A stretch of 64,000 nucleotides of DNA, taken from NCBI GenBank assembly GCA_028279825.1, contig JANQNA010000003.1, positions 116,620 through 180,619 on the forward strand, written 5' to 3'. The stretch's first letter is position 1, and the number at the start of each line of letters is the position of its first letter. A program made the translations under genes and the position numbers. This document shows positions 23,761 to 33,085 of the stretch, in pieces. The notes under the pieces are model-generated. The model worked only from the letters and a program-made list of their open reading frames with translations. It did not search any database and had not been told where the DNA came from. This DNA is from an archaeon. GTDB taxonomy: Archaea > Aenigmatarchaeota > Aenigmatarchaeia > GW2011-AR5.

Positions 23761-24019
23761 ATATATAAGTTTTGTAAACTTTTAAAATAGTACAGTTCTA
23801 GTATACAAATAGAGCGTGAAACTGTTTCGCGTCACTATTATATATATAGGCGGTTCATATAATGTGTATGAAATTTGGCCGACATATGACTATGTTTGCC
23901 TGTTTCATATAGGATATTCAAACCATACATCTCCCGGATGTACATGGTTTGATCCGGAACAAACCAGAACTGTCCAATATAACAATATTGGACTTGTAAA
24001 AACATATACAGGAGGTTGC
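23761..24019 (+). promoter_or_regulatory. Promoter and structured leader of the S-layer gene
   Basis: A TATA box, ATATATAAG, at 23761-23769 predicts transcription from about 23790, giving a leader of about 230 bases. A second TATA-like run lies at 23837-23850. The leader has a perfect 9-bp hairpin (GTCCAATAT-AACA-ATATTGGAC, 23972-23993) and a 6-bp stem CCGGAT/ATCCGG (23934-23939 with 23952-23957), then a strong GGAGG (24011-24015). No gene is apparent in it. Confidence 0.65.
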
Positions 24020-26713
24020 ATGGAAATGCAATTCAAAAAATTGGTAGCAGCAGGTACACTAGGTGTCCTAATGGCAGGATCCTCAGTGGCATTTGCAGCT
24101 CTAAGTGACTTCCCAGAACCTTTCGTGACTAGCAGTGGTGTGCAGTCATTTGTGGTTGTGGGAGCAGCAGCCGCTCCATCTGACGTTGTAGGTGCAGTAG
24201 ACCTAGCAGCTCGTTTGGGTGGCGAAGTAACAACGGACGTCACAATCTCCGGAGCATCTGTCGGCTTTAATATCGACGGAGAGGGCCGTGAAGTGGCAAC
24301 AACAAACACAAAACTATACCTTGACGACAGTCTTGGTAAAAGTGGTGTAAGAACAACCATGACACGAGAAGACCTTCCGACGCTATTGGCAACAGAAGCA
24401 CTAGAAGATACAGACGCCAGTACAACACACAACTATCAGCAATTCATATACCTAACACCAAGTGCAACTGGTTCGGCACTATACACACTACAATTCGACA
24501 AACCAGGTAGTACCTCTTCAGTCGATCCAGACTACAATATCGGTAGATGGCCAACATCTCTTACAGACGCATGGATGTACAGAACATACATTACGTTCGA
24601 CAAGGACGTTAACACATCCACAGCTGCTGGAGAGAGAATGACCCTATTCGGTAGAGTATATACAGTACACACCGATACAACAGCAAACCCAGGTGCTCTA
24701 GACTCAACAGACAAGCTAGTATTGTCTGGTGGTGCATCTGAGTCAGCTATCCTATCTGGTGGTGAGACAGTAGAGGTTTCACACGGTGGAACCACATATG
24801 AGGTAACATACGTTGCTTCATCTGACTCAACAACCGGTATCGTAAAGGTAGGAAGCGACCAGAATACCATTACACAGGGACAGTCCAGAAAAGTCGGCGG
24901 TCTTGACATCTTCATGGAAAGAGTGTTCGACATATCAAGTACTGACCCAACTCTAGACTCCGCAAAAATGCAGTTTGGTGCCTCAAAAATCGTGCTAACG
25001 CACACAAACAAGGTAAAAACTGGAGACTCAGAGGACTCTGTTGACGGTACCTACGTTAACTTGACGCTATCCGGCGGTAAGCTGGCAGCATTCCAGGTAG
25101 CAGTAGGCGGTAAAAGCTCAACTGAAGATTTCGTAAAAGCAGGCGGCGGTACATACACTGACCCTGTTTGGAAGTCATTCGGCTTGAACTTCGCTTCAGT
25201 AACACCTGGTCTGATGGACGCATCAAGAAGCGTAATAAAGGTAAACCCATCAGGGGACAACAACCTGGAAGTAACATACAATGACGACAGAGGCAACGAG
25301 AAGACAATAAACTGGGGTTACAAAGCACTAAGTACAGACACGACCTTTACCCTTGCTGACAGCAGCGGTAACGAAATCGTAGTCGTAGAAAATGTACCAG
25401 TAGCAAGAGACGCTTATTTCACAACAACGGCAGGTGACTTTAGCCACTTGTTCAGAGTTTCTGGATTGAGCGCAGACGCTACATCGTCTTCAAACGCAGA
25501 CATCCTGGACATCTTTTCAGGAAACACACTGCGATTGAACCTGGGTACTGACGACTATGAAGCAAAGGTAATCGACGGTCAGACATTCCACCTGAGCGCT
25601 AACTCAACCCACCTAAACACAACAACATGGGGTACTGGCGCAGCTCTTAACGACGTTGGTTCATTCCTAACAGTGTTCCCAACAGTCAAGGGTAAGAATG
25701 GTGAGAAACTGGCCTTTTTCGAGCCTGTAACCATAAACGTAACTACATTCCCAACATGGGATCTTCCAACTGGTGCTGTGACATTCGCTTACTCGACCAA
25801 CGGTCCAGATAAGAGATTTAACATTACAGCAGCAAGCAAGGAAGACACGACATCATCTGCTCTAGCAGCAGCCGTAACCAACGTGAACGCATCTGATACA
25901 CCATCGACACTATTCACTCTTGGTAGAACAGCAACCGGCGGATTAATCTACAACATAACATTCGCTGACGATGTTGCAACCTTGAGAGTTGTTGGTAGTA
26001 CAGGCGGAGTCGGCCTAACACAACCAGGTATGATCTTGGTTGAAGAGAAAGATGATGCAAGTAACCAGTACAGTGTTGTCGTATCCGGTAACACAGAGAC
26101 TTCAGGTAGTAACTATCTGGCAGTTCCATCTGCACCAGACTTTACTGCAACAGAAGACTCTTCGTCACTAGGAAGCGATTCAACATTGACAGACTACGTT
26201 GACCTATACGGTACCTATGTGAGAAGAACAACCACAAGTCAGGACACATTGACGATCTACTACCCAGATGAACAGGTAACAGCAAACCTATTCGTTTTGG
26301 ATAAAGACGCAACTGTGACCCAGACAGCGGGCGGTACTTCATCAACAGTCAAGAGCGCAACACCAGTAAAGACAGCTCTTGGTAAGTTGGACACAGAGGT
26401 AACATCTGCAGACAAGAACAACAAGAACCTGATCTTAGTCGGCGGTCCAGCTGTAAACACTCTGGTAGCAGAGTTGGCAACAGCAGAAAAGACCAAGGCA
26501 AGACAGTGGTACGTTGATCAGGGAGCTGGTACATCATTGCTAAACCTAGTTGAGGATGCATTCACAACTGGTAAATCAGCATTGGTCGTAGCAGGTCACT
26601 CAGCTGCAGACACCCGAGCGGCAACGAGCATGATGCAAAACTATGACGCACAGACATTCAGTTCTGACGAAGTAGTTTTGAAGAACGGTGTCATCTCAAC
26701 AGCAACTGCGTAA
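24020..26713 (+). CDS. S-layer protein, Methanococcus type
   Basis: An 897-residue surface-layer protein. I start it at 24020 because GGAGG lies just upstream and a signal peptide follows (AAGTLGVLMAGSSVAFA, cleaved near residue 26). The mature start, FPEPFVTSSGVQSFVVVGAAAAPSD, then ARLGGE, and the C-terminal LILVGGPAVNTLVAELA and SALVVAGHSAADTRAA blocks are the paired S-layer domains typical of methanococcal and related proteins. It is rich in Thr, Ser, Asp and Gly, and codon use favours a high-expression gene. It builds the outer cell coat, and N-glycans are likely. Confidence 0.93.
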   Translation: MEMQFKKLVAAGTLGVLMAGSSVAFAALSDFPEPFVTSSGVQSFVVVGAAAAPSDVVGAVDLAARLGGEVTTDVTISGASVGFNIDGEGREVATTNTKLYLDDSLGKSGVRTTMTREDLPTLLATEALEDTDASTTHNYQQFIYLTPSATGSALYTLQFDKPGSTSSVDPDYNIGRWPTSLTDAWMYRTYITFDKDVNTSTAAGERMTLFGRVYTVHTDTTANPGALDSTDKLVLSGGASESAILSGGETVEVSHGGTTYEVTYVASSDSTTGIVKVGSDQNTITQGQSRKVGGLDIFMERVFDISSTDPTLDSAKMQFGASKIVLTHTNKVKTGDSEDSVDGTYVNLTLSGGKLAAFQVAVGGKSSTEDFVKAGGGTYTDPVWKSFGLNFASVTPGLMDASRSVIKVNPSGDNNLEVTYNDDRGNEKTINWGYKALSTDTTFTLADSSGNEIVVVENVPVARDAYFTTTAGDFSHLFRVSGLSADATSSSNADILDIFSGNTLRLNLGTDDYEAKVIDGQTFHLSANSTHLNTTTWGTGAALNDVGSFLTVFPTVKGKNGEKLAFFEPVTINVTTFPTWDLPTGAVTFAYSTNGPDKRFNITAASKEDTTSSALAAAVTNVNASDTPSTLFTLGRTATGGLIYNITFADDVATLRVVGSTGGVGLTQPGMILVEEKDDASNQYSVVVSGNTETSGSNYLAVPSAPDFTATEDSSSLGSDSTLTDYVDLYGTYVRRTTTSQDTLTIYYPDEQVTANLFVLDKDATVTQTAGGTSSTVKSATPVKTALGKLDTEVTSADKNNKNLILVGGPAVNTLVAELATAEKTKARQWYVDQGAGTSLLNLVEDAFTTGKSALVVAGHSAADTRAATSMMQNYDAQTFSSDEVVLKNGVISTATA

Positions 26714-26760
26714 GATAGAAAAACTTTTTTATTTTTTCTTTCTCCCTTATTTTTTTATTA
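26714..26760 (+). terminator. Oligo-T terminator after the S-layer gene
   Basis: Runs of T (TTTTTTATTTTTT, then TTATTTTTTTATT) directly follow the S-layer stop codon. Archaeal RNA polymerase stops at such runs. They would separate this strongly expressed gene from truD. Confidence 0.7.
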
Positions 26761-26777
26761 TCAATCTAGTGGTTGGA

Positions 26778-27680
26778 ATGTATTATACAAAATCACCCGG
26801 TACAGGCGGTAAGACAGAAACGGAAGATGATTTCATAGTTGAAGAAATACAAAACTTTCCAAAGTTCCTCAGAACCAGGCAGGGAATCAAACCTATGAGC
26901 GGGCCTTACACACTTTTCTTACTTACTAAACGCAATATGACCACGGAAGAAGCTGTGAAATTTTTAGAGAAGAAATTCGGCCCTGTCGGTTATGCAGGCC
27001 TGAAAGATAAATTTGCCGTTACTTCCCAATACGTCACAATAAAAGGCGGACGGAACATAAAAACAAAAAACCTGCAGCTAAAGAAAATAGGCAGCCTAAA
27101 CAGGCCTATACAGGTCGGGGAACTTATCGGCAACAAATTCAGAATAACCCTTAAAAACTGTAAGCACCCTGAAAATATGGAAAAACTGGCCAAAGAACTA
27201 AAGATCATGCCAAATTATTTCGGCCCGCAGCGCTTCTCAAGAAGCAACATTGAGACAGGCAAGAAAATCCTGAAGAGAAAGGTTAGAATTGACAAGAAAA
27301 GGGCAAAATTCCTGATAAATGCTTATCAATCCCGCATATTCAATAGTGTGTTATCTGAGTACGTGCGTAAGCACGGAAGACCTACATTCGGGAAATTCCC
27401 AATACCGGGTTTTGGCACAAAGCTGCGAAGCAGCTTTGCTGATAAAGAGACAAAAAAACTCCTGAAAGCCGAGGGTATAAAGCTCAAAGACTTCCAGATA
27501 AGCGAATCCAGGCTTTGTTGTGATGGTTCAGAGCGCCATGCATTTGTCAAGGTTAAGAGCCTTACATACAAGATAAATGGCAATATTATAGTCATGGAGT
27601 TTGAATTACCAAAGGGATCTTATGCAACAGTGCTTATAAAAGAGGTGACAAAAAACCAAAAAATAACGCAGGGTTTTTAA
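26778..27680 (+). CDS. truD: tRNA pseudouridine synthase D (TruD family)
   Basis: A 300-residue TruD-family enzyme, which converts uridine to pseudouridine in tRNA (position 13 in E. coli). I start it at 26778; the longer frame would overlap the S-layer gene and add hydrophobic residues. EDDFIVEEI, the catalytic GYAGLKDKFAVTSQ (Asp77) and NYFGPQRFS motifs are present. It is shorter than most archaeal members, apparently through a small insertion domain. Confidence 0.92.
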   Translation: MYYTKSPGTGGKTETEDDFIVEEIQNFPKFLRTRQGIKPMSGPYTLFLLTKRNMTTEEAVKFLEKKFGPVGYAGLKDKFAVTSQYVTIKGGRNIKTKNLQLKKIGSLNRPIQVGELIGNKFRITLKNCKHPENMEKLAKELKIMPNYFGPQRFSRSNIETGKKILKRKVRIDKKRAKFLINAYQSRIFNSVLSEYVRKHGRPTFGKFPIPGFGTKLRSSFADKETKKLLKAEGIKLKDFQISESRLCCDGSERHAFVKVKSLTYKINGNIIVMEFELPKGSYATVLIKEVTKNQKITQGF

Positions 27681-27727
27681 ACTTTTAAACCCTCCAAATC
27701 TAAGGTATATGAAAGAGAGGTCAAATT

Positions 27728-29209
27728 ATGAAATTTAGTAGCGTGGTCTTGTTTATTCTGATGTCTCTATATTTTGCATATTTCGCTTACGCCGTGGTAT
27801 TCCTGTTTCCATTGCTTACAACAACAGGTTCTGTTATACTGAACGTTTTGCTTGTAAGTGCGGAAATGCTGGCAGGATTATTCTCCATATATCTGTACCA
27901 TTCAGTGTTTTCCACATTGGAATGGAAGCATCCCGAATTCAGAAAAATGAAAAAGTGGCCTTCCGTCACAATACAGGTTCCTATATTCAACGAATCAATA
28001 GGAATTGTACGGAAGACTTTGCTTAATGCCCTCAACCAGGACTATTTGGGTAAGTATGAAATAATCGTTGCTGATGATTCCACTGACACGGCAAAGGCAA
28101 GAGCCGTCAGGAATTTCTGTAAGGAACATAAAATAAAATACGTATACCGCAAGCACCGCAGCGGCTTCAAGGCAGGCGCGCTTAACAACATACTTTCAAT
28201 GTCCAAAGGCGATGTTATAGCTCTTTTGGACGCAGACGACATGCCTGAGAAGACATTTCTTTCACACGCTGTTAGTACGTTATATTCTGATAAAAAGTAC
28301 GCATTCGTCCAGACAAGAAACGAGGAGAGAAATCATGGGGTCAACACCGTGACAGGCATAGGAAGGCTTGTAAGGGATCTTTTCTTCGGGGCTATTCTGA
28401 AATCCAAGGACAACAGGGATCTTGCAATATTCTGCGGAAGTGCAGGCGCGATAAAGAAAAAGATATTGAAGGAACTGGGCGGCTGGCCTGAAAAGACAGT
28501 TACGGAAGATATTGATCTGTCAACAATGGCATTCGCCAAGGGTTATACTTCCCGTTTTATTAATCCGGCTCAGTGCAGAGGTCTGCTCCCTCCGACATTC
28601 ACGGGTTTGTGCGGACAGACATTCAGATGGTCTTTTGGAACAACAAAGACGCTTATACTTCGCTGGAAACTGATCCTGAAAATACCCGGATTCTGGCGAA
28701 AGATCGAGCACTTTCTGTCATGTATGACCTATGTTCTTGGTCCGGCAATTGTGGCTATAGACCTGATAATGATTACACACCTTTTCCTTGGAACACCAAT
28801 ATTCCATATGTATGAATCAAAAACAGTATGGATATTCGGGGCAATGCTCACGTTGAGTTCATTTCTCGCTTTAATGTTTGTCCAGTTGCGTGACGGAAGG
28901 GTGTCAATAAAACGTACGCTGGACTATATCTTTGTAATATTCGGTTTGTCAGTCAATTTCACAAAAGCTGTGGCCGGTGCAATACTTGGCAGAAAATTCT
29001 CTTTTTTCAGGACACCAAGATCTGCAACTACCGGCAAGAACTATAATCTTCTTAGGCGATTCTGGCTGGAACTGGCGATAGGTGTTTTGTCGCTGATAGC
29101 AGGAGTTGTCCGCATAACCGATCCTATATACACGGCCCAGTCCACGTGGGTCCTGTTTTTCGGGATCGGCTTCCTTACAGCACCATATTTTGCCGTAAAA
29201 TACGGTTAA
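27728..29209 (+). CDS. Family-2 processive-type membrane glycosyltransferase
   Basis: A 493-residue GT2 enzyme of the cellulose/mannan synthase type. It has two N-terminal membrane helices, the cytosolic GT-A domain with ADDS (115-118), LLDADD (167-171), TEDID (259-263) and QTFRW (297-301), and several C-terminal helices. These motifs are those of enzymes that pass sugars to a growing polymer through the membrane. Next to it lie a Yip1-like protein and another GT2, so an envelope polysaccharide pathway is likely. The sugar is unknown. Confidence 0.88.
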   Translation: MKFSSVVLFILMSLYFAYFAYAVVFLFPLLTTTGSVILNVLLVSAEMLAGLFSIYLYHSVFSTLEWKHPEFRKMKKWPSVTIQVPIFNESIGIVRKTLLNALNQDYLGKYEIIVADDSTDTAKARAVRNFCKEHKIKYVYRKHRSGFKAGALNNILSMSKGDVIALLDADDMPEKTFLSHAVSTLYSDKKYAFVQTRNEERNHGVNTVTGIGRLVRDLFFGAILKSKDNRDLAIFCGSAGAIKKKILKELGGWPEKTVTEDIDLSTMAFAKGYTSRFINPAQCRGLLPPTFTGLCGQTFRWSFGTTKTLILRWKLILKIPGFWRKIEHFLSCMTYVLGPAIVAIDLIMITHLFLGTPIFHMYESKTVWIFGAMLTLSSFLALMFVQLRDGRVSIKRTLDYIFVIFGLSVNFTKAVAGAILGRKFSFFRTPRSATTGKNYNLLRRFWLELAIGVLSLIAGVVRITDPIYTAQSTWVLFFGIGFLTAPYFAVKYG

Positions 29210-29234
29210 AAGACTGGGTATACAATAATATTGA

Positions 29235-29759
29235 ATGGGAGTTCTGAAAGACCTGTTCAATGATCCTGTTTATTTTTTTAAGGGTAAGCGGAGTTTTAAG
29301 GAAGGCTTCGCGTGGATGCTTGTAGCCCTGTTTGTTTTTGTTTCCCTGAACCAGCTAATGATTGAGATGGGTTTTGTTGTGTTTGAAAGAGATGTAACTC
29401 CGTTGAACGCGATACTGATAAACTTTGTTACCCTTGTTGCAGGCTTTTTTGTGCTTACGGCAGTATCCTCTATACCATTCAGGCTCATAGGGGGAAAGGA
29501 CACAGGAAAACTTTTCATGGTTGTGGCATACTCAATGGTACCTGTGATCTTTCTGTGGATCCCGCATATAATTGCACAGTCAATAATCATATTCCTTTCC
29601 ATGATAATCATGACAAAAGGGGTTTCCAGATACTCCAAAGCAGAAACAAGGAAGTCGTTAATAGTTACCATAACATTCCTGGCTCTTGTTATTTTGTCTT
29701 CAACGGTAGTGCAAAACTCCCTTCTTTTGTTCGGTAACTTTAATATTTTGCCTTCGTAA
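29235..29759 (+). CDS. Yip1-family-like membrane protein, 174 aa
   Basis: A 174-residue protein with a cytosolic start containing LFNDPVYFFKGKRSF and five hydrophobic helices. It is similar in layout to the protein at 21631, including the NDP/NPV start and AYSMVPVIF core. It lies 8 bases before a glycosyltransferase gene, and is probably cotranscribed with both GT2 genes. Confidence 0.72.
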   Translation: MGVLKDLFNDPVYFFKGKRSFKEGFAWMLVALFVFVSLNQLMIEMGFVVFERDVTPLNAILINFVTLVAGFFVLTAVSSIPFRLIGGKDTGKLFMVVAYSMVPVIFLWIPHIIAQSIIIFLSMIIMTKGVSRYSKAETRKSLIVTITFLALVILSSTVVQNSLLLFGNFNILPS

Positions 29760-29767
29760 GTCTTTCT

Positions 29768-31009
29768 ATGTTGGAATCAGTTTTGCTTGTTATTTTCATT
29801 GCGATTACCGTTCTTTACATAGTATGGATAAGCGCGATAATGATCCCAAGAAGAAAATACCGGACAGATTACACCCCGCCTGTTTCTATTATAGTGCCTG
29901 CACATAACGAGGAAAGATACATAGAAGGCACGATAAAGAGTTTGTTGGGCGAAGCTTATCCGAAAAAGGAAATAATCATTATTGATGATGGTTCCACAGA
30001 CAAAACGGCTGATATCGCGAAGAGATTCCCCGTTCGTCTGCTTCACACAAACCATGAAGGCAAGTCAGCCGCCCTGAACAAAGGTCTTCGTCATGCAAAG
30101 TACGATGTAATTCTCATGCTTGATGCTGATTCTGCGCTGGAAAAAAACAGCCTGAGGGAGATAGTCCGTCCCCTTAAAGACAAAAAAGTAGGCGGGGCAA
30201 CCGGTGTTATCAGAGCTCGTGTAACAAAAAACCCCCTGACGTGGTTTCAGGATTATGAGTATATAATGTCCTCCGGCTGGCGTTACACGTGTACAAAGAT
30301 GAAGGGCAATTCAATTCTGCCGGGCTTTGCAGCCTTCAAAAAAAGCGTAATAAAAAAGATTGGCGGGTTTTCCAGGGATACGTTAACGGAAGATTTTGAT
30401 ATTGTTGTATCCTTAAGAAAAATCGGATATGAAACCGTTACAGTCAGCACGGCCCAGATGAGAACAAACGTACCTCTCACAATAAAGGCCTTTATCAAGC
30501 AAAGATTGAGATGGGGCCGCGGAACGCTGCAGGTTATGCGCAAACACTCAAGGTTTATTTTCTCCAGGAAGAGCGGACCCCTGGGTTATTTTGCTATACC
30601 ATCCCAGTTTTACTGGTACGTACATGCGTTTGTATACGTTCCAATAATACTCTACATGATGCTTGTGTTCTGGTCAACCACTGTCGTCAATGTGTCAGGT
30701 TACTTTTCTTTGGAATTTATCCAATACATATTCACAATGTTCTCCGTATACGGTATTTACACGTTAATTGTGAAAGTAATCACGCTGGAATACGCAATGA
30801 CAGAAATGATACTCTTCAGTCTGACAATGTTTTTCTTGTCGGTTATCTACACACTGATAGTTTTTGCAAAGGTATCAAGACCAAGTATACATATCATACC
30901 TGTATACATCTTCTTCTTCCCGTTCAGCATATTCAACATGCTTATTCTGGCAGCTTCCGCCTTGCTGGCAGTGGCAAGGCCAAACCGCCGGAACAGGTGG
31001 AACCTATAA
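29768..31009 (+). CDS. Family-2 membrane glycosyltransferase
   Basis: A 413-residue GT2 enzyme with one N-terminal helix, DDGS (73-76), LDADS (118-122), TEDFD (207-211) and QRLRW (245-249), then about four C-terminal membrane helices. The layout is that of chitin/hyaluronan-synthase-like proteins. It may form the same export pathway as the GT2 at 27728. The donor sugar is unknown. Confidence 0.88.
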   Translation: MLESVLLVIFIAITVLYIVWISAIMIPRRKYRTDYTPPVSIIVPAHNEERYIEGTIKSLLGEAYPKKEIIIIDDGSTDKTADIAKRFPVRLLHTNHEGKSAALNKGLRHAKYDVILMLDADSALEKNSLREIVRPLKDKKVGGATGVIRARVTKNPLTWFQDYEYIMSSGWRYTCTKMKGNSILPGFAAFKKSVIKKIGGFSRDTLTEDFDIVVSLRKIGYETVTVSTAQMRTNVPLTIKAFIKQRLRWGRGTLQVMRKHSRFIFSRKSGPLGYFAIPSQFYWYVHAFVYVPIILYMMLVFWSTTVVNVSGYFSLEFIQYIFTMFSVYGIYTLIVKVITLEYAMTEMILFSLTMFFLSVIYTLIVFAKVSRPSIHIIPVYIFFFPFSIFNMLILAASALLAVARPNRRNRWNL

Positions 31010-31033
31010 AAAGATTAAATAAAATGTCTAGAA

Positions 31034-31579
31034 ATGAAGAAAATTCTTCTGATGTTGGTTATAATGATAGCCGGCTGTACAACCACTCCAGGTCAGGCAC
31101 CCATTACAGAGATATCTATACCCGGCCACGCTAATCAGATTTACACGTTTGCAAATGACATAAGAGAATCTTTAGAAGTATCAACAAACGATCCTGAAGG
31201 AATAAAGGCCATAGGAAACAACTTCACAAAAATGAATATCGTCTTTGACGGTTCCAATGATGTAGACAACGGCTATTTCCGCGTTACACTCGTGAACTTC
31301 CTTGCAAAGATTCCGATATACTATTCTTACGAAGGAAGACTGGTCAAATTCGACAGTTTCTACTTTATTGACGATGTATGGTATAACTCTTCGGCAGAAG
31401 TGATCAACGAACCTGTTTTTGAGGACCCTGTGCTCTGGTTGGTTGGTCCGTCAAACGCAGAAGATACATCAGTAAATCTTGTAGATAATACAATATACCT
31501 GTCAGGAACCAGCTATAAAAATCTCACTTTAGCAGGAGATAAACTAACATTAATTCTTTTTGGAATTGACAAGATATAA
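31034..31579 (+). CDS. Secreted lipoprotein, 181 aa
   Basis: A 181-residue protein with a short signal and lipobox IAGC (Cys14). The rest is beta-rich with several N-glycosylation sequons. It has no other cysteine and no known motif. It follows the glycosyltransferase by 24 bases and is convergent with PTH2. Function unknown. Confidence 0.72.
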   Translation: MKKILLMLVIMIAGCTTTPGQAPITEISIPGHANQIYTFANDIRESLEVSTNDPEGIKAIGNNFTKMNIVFDGSNDVDNGYFRVTLVNFLAKIPIYYSYEGRLVKFDSFYFIDDVWYNSSAEVINEPVFEDPVLWLVGPSNAEDTSVNLVDNTIYLSGTSYKNLTLAGDKLTLILFGIDKI

Positions 31580-31583
31580 CCAA

Positions 31584-31925
31584 CTAGGCAAGGAGTGGCA
31601 GTGATCCTGTAACTTTATTCACTTTTTCTTCCTTATCCGGCCCTATTGCCAGGGCCGTGGCAGTACCGGGCTTCAATTCTGTCAATCCTGCGTCACACAC
31701 AAGATAATGGTTTATTTTCAGCTTCCTGCACTTGTCCTGCAGGGACAAAAGTTCTTTTTCTGTTTTAACTTTAACAGCAACCTTCTTTTGCCCTCCACGT
31801 GTCCACGAAGAAATAATTTTCTTGTCTGCTTTCTGTGCAGCAGCAACAGCCGCGTGCGAGGCTTGCACGGCTAGTTTGCCTTTGGACATTTTCAGATCAG
31901 TTCTTACAATAATCATCTGTTTCAT
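31584..31925 (-). CDS. pth2: Peptidyl-tRNA hydrolase, type 2
   Basis: A 113-residue archaeal/eukaryotic-type peptidyl-tRNA hydrolase, which frees tRNA from stalled peptidyl-tRNA. I start it at 31925, since the family begins with MKQMIIVRTDL. The KMSKGKLAVQASHAAVAA helix, KVAVKVKTEKEL and YLVCDAGLTELKPGTATALAIGP regions are typical. The start overlaps the stop of the glycosyltransferase gene upstream (ATGA). Confidence 0.95.
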   Translation of the reverse strand: MKQMIIVRTDLKMSKGKLAVQASHAAVAAAQKADKKIISSWTRGGQKKVAVKVKTEKELLSLQDKCRKLKINHYLVCDAGLTELKPGTATALAIGPDKEEKVNKVTGSLPLLA

Positions 31926-32563
31926 TTTCTCACAACTGATTCTAATATATAGCCCCCAACCTTTATACTTTCCCATATAGGCATTGAAGAACCAATACCG
32001 TATTTTACTGTTACGGGCATTTCCTTTATTTTCAGCCTATTCCTGACGGCTTTTACGAGCATCTCTACCTCAAACTCGTATCTCTTATTCTTCAGTTTCA
32101 ATTCAGAAAAATCCTCCTTGTTTATTGCCCTGAAACCGCACATAACGTCGTTGAATTTTCTCCCGACAGATTTGGATATGACTCTTTTTGCAAAAGAATT
32201 TGACAGCCTTCTCTGTAAAGGTATATTTTTCAGGTCCCTCTTTCCTATAACAAGATCATTTTTCTTCAATTCTGTCAAAAACCTTGGTATTTCCAGAGCG
32301 TTTAATTGGTTATCTGCGTCTATAAAGACCAGGTTGTTTGTCGTAGCTATCTTTGCACCTATCGTACATGCATGACCCTTTCCCATATTCTTGTTCAATC
32401 TCACACATACACAATCTTCTTTTTTCGCGATATTTATCGTGTTATCCGTGGATCCGTCATCAACGACTATTATTTCGTAATTCCCGGCCTTGTTTATCTT
32501 TCGTATAACTTTGGCTATATTTCTCCCTTCATTATGGGCGGGTAAAATAACTGAAGCTTTCAT
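31922..32563 (-). CDS. Family-2 glycosyltransferase, dolichol-phosphate-sugar synthase-like
   Basis: A 213-residue soluble GT2. VILPAHNEGRNI, VVDDGSTDNT, MGKGHACTIG and FIDADNQ are the nucleotide-sugar and metal-binding motifs of the DPM1-like subfamily, which transfers a sugar to a lipid carrier. There is no clear membrane anchor. It is in an operon with CDP-archaeol synthase, another GT2 and PTH2. Confidence 0.87.
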   Translation of the reverse strand: MKASVILPAHNEGRNIAKVIRKINKAGNYEIIVVDDGSTDNTINIAKKEDCVCVRLNKNMGKGHACTIGAKIATTNNLVFIDADNQLNALEIPRFLTELKKNDLVIGKRDLKNIPLQRRLSNSFAKRVISKSVGRKFNDVMCGFRAINKEDFSELKLKNKRYEFEVEMLVKAVRNRLKIKEMPVTVKYGIGSSMPIWESIKVGGYILESVVRK

Positions 32564-32564
32564 G

Positions 32565-33080
32565 CTACCACGGATTCCTCTTCACCTTAACAACATATCC
32601 AAGAATATTGGCAAGCCAGTGAATTACTGGTGTCAGCACAACAAGTATAATGAATGTGTTGAGACCAGGAAGATACACAGGTGATACAAACACAAAGGCT
32701 ATCAGCAAAAATCCAAGCTGATCCAGCATCAATGCTTTTTCACCGCGTTTTATGCCTGTCCTTCTTTTTATGAAAGATCCTATGAGATCCCCGGCCATTG
32801 CACCTACTGCAAGCAGAAACACTATAGGAAACGTCATTTCAGCCAGTCCATATTCCGGAGGAATGTACGACTGACCGTATATCTGTAAAGAACCTATAAA
32901 AACACCAAATATGATTCCGCCCAGAAGACCCTCCCAGGTCTTTCCATCGCCAAAGAATCTTGCACCACCAAACATTTTGCCGCCGTCTATGGGTCTTTGC
33001 CCTCTCATCAAAGGTGGAAAGGCATTGGATGCGTATGCAGCCGCTATGAACCAGAATGCCTGTAAAAGAAGTAGCCACAT
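32565..33080 (-). CDS. carS: CDP-archaeol synthase
   Basis: A 171-residue integral membrane enzyme with about four helices. It attaches CTP to di-geranylgeranyl-glyceryl phosphate, making CDP-archaeol for archaeal phospholipids. The family motif is clear: RPIDGGKMFGGARFFGDGKTWEG, then GAMAGDLIGSFIKRRTGIKRG, and LDQLGFLL. It lies 1 base from a GT2 gene and 5 from another, so the three are cotranscribed. Confidence 0.93.
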   Translation of the reverse strand: MWLLLLQAFWFIAAAYASNAFPPLMRGQRPIDGGKMFGGARFFGDGKTWEGLLGGIIFGVFIGSLQIYGQSYIPPEYGLAEMTFPIVFLLAVGAMAGDLIGSFIKRRTGIKRGEKALMLDQLGFLLIAFVFVSPVYLPGLNTFIILVVLTPVIHWLANILGYVVKVKRNPW

Positions 33081-33085
33081 GAAAA

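Noticed and set aside
23816..24019. Reading the S-layer gene from 23816
   Set aside because: The strong GGAGG and the signal peptide both point to 24020; the extra residues would come before the signal peptide.
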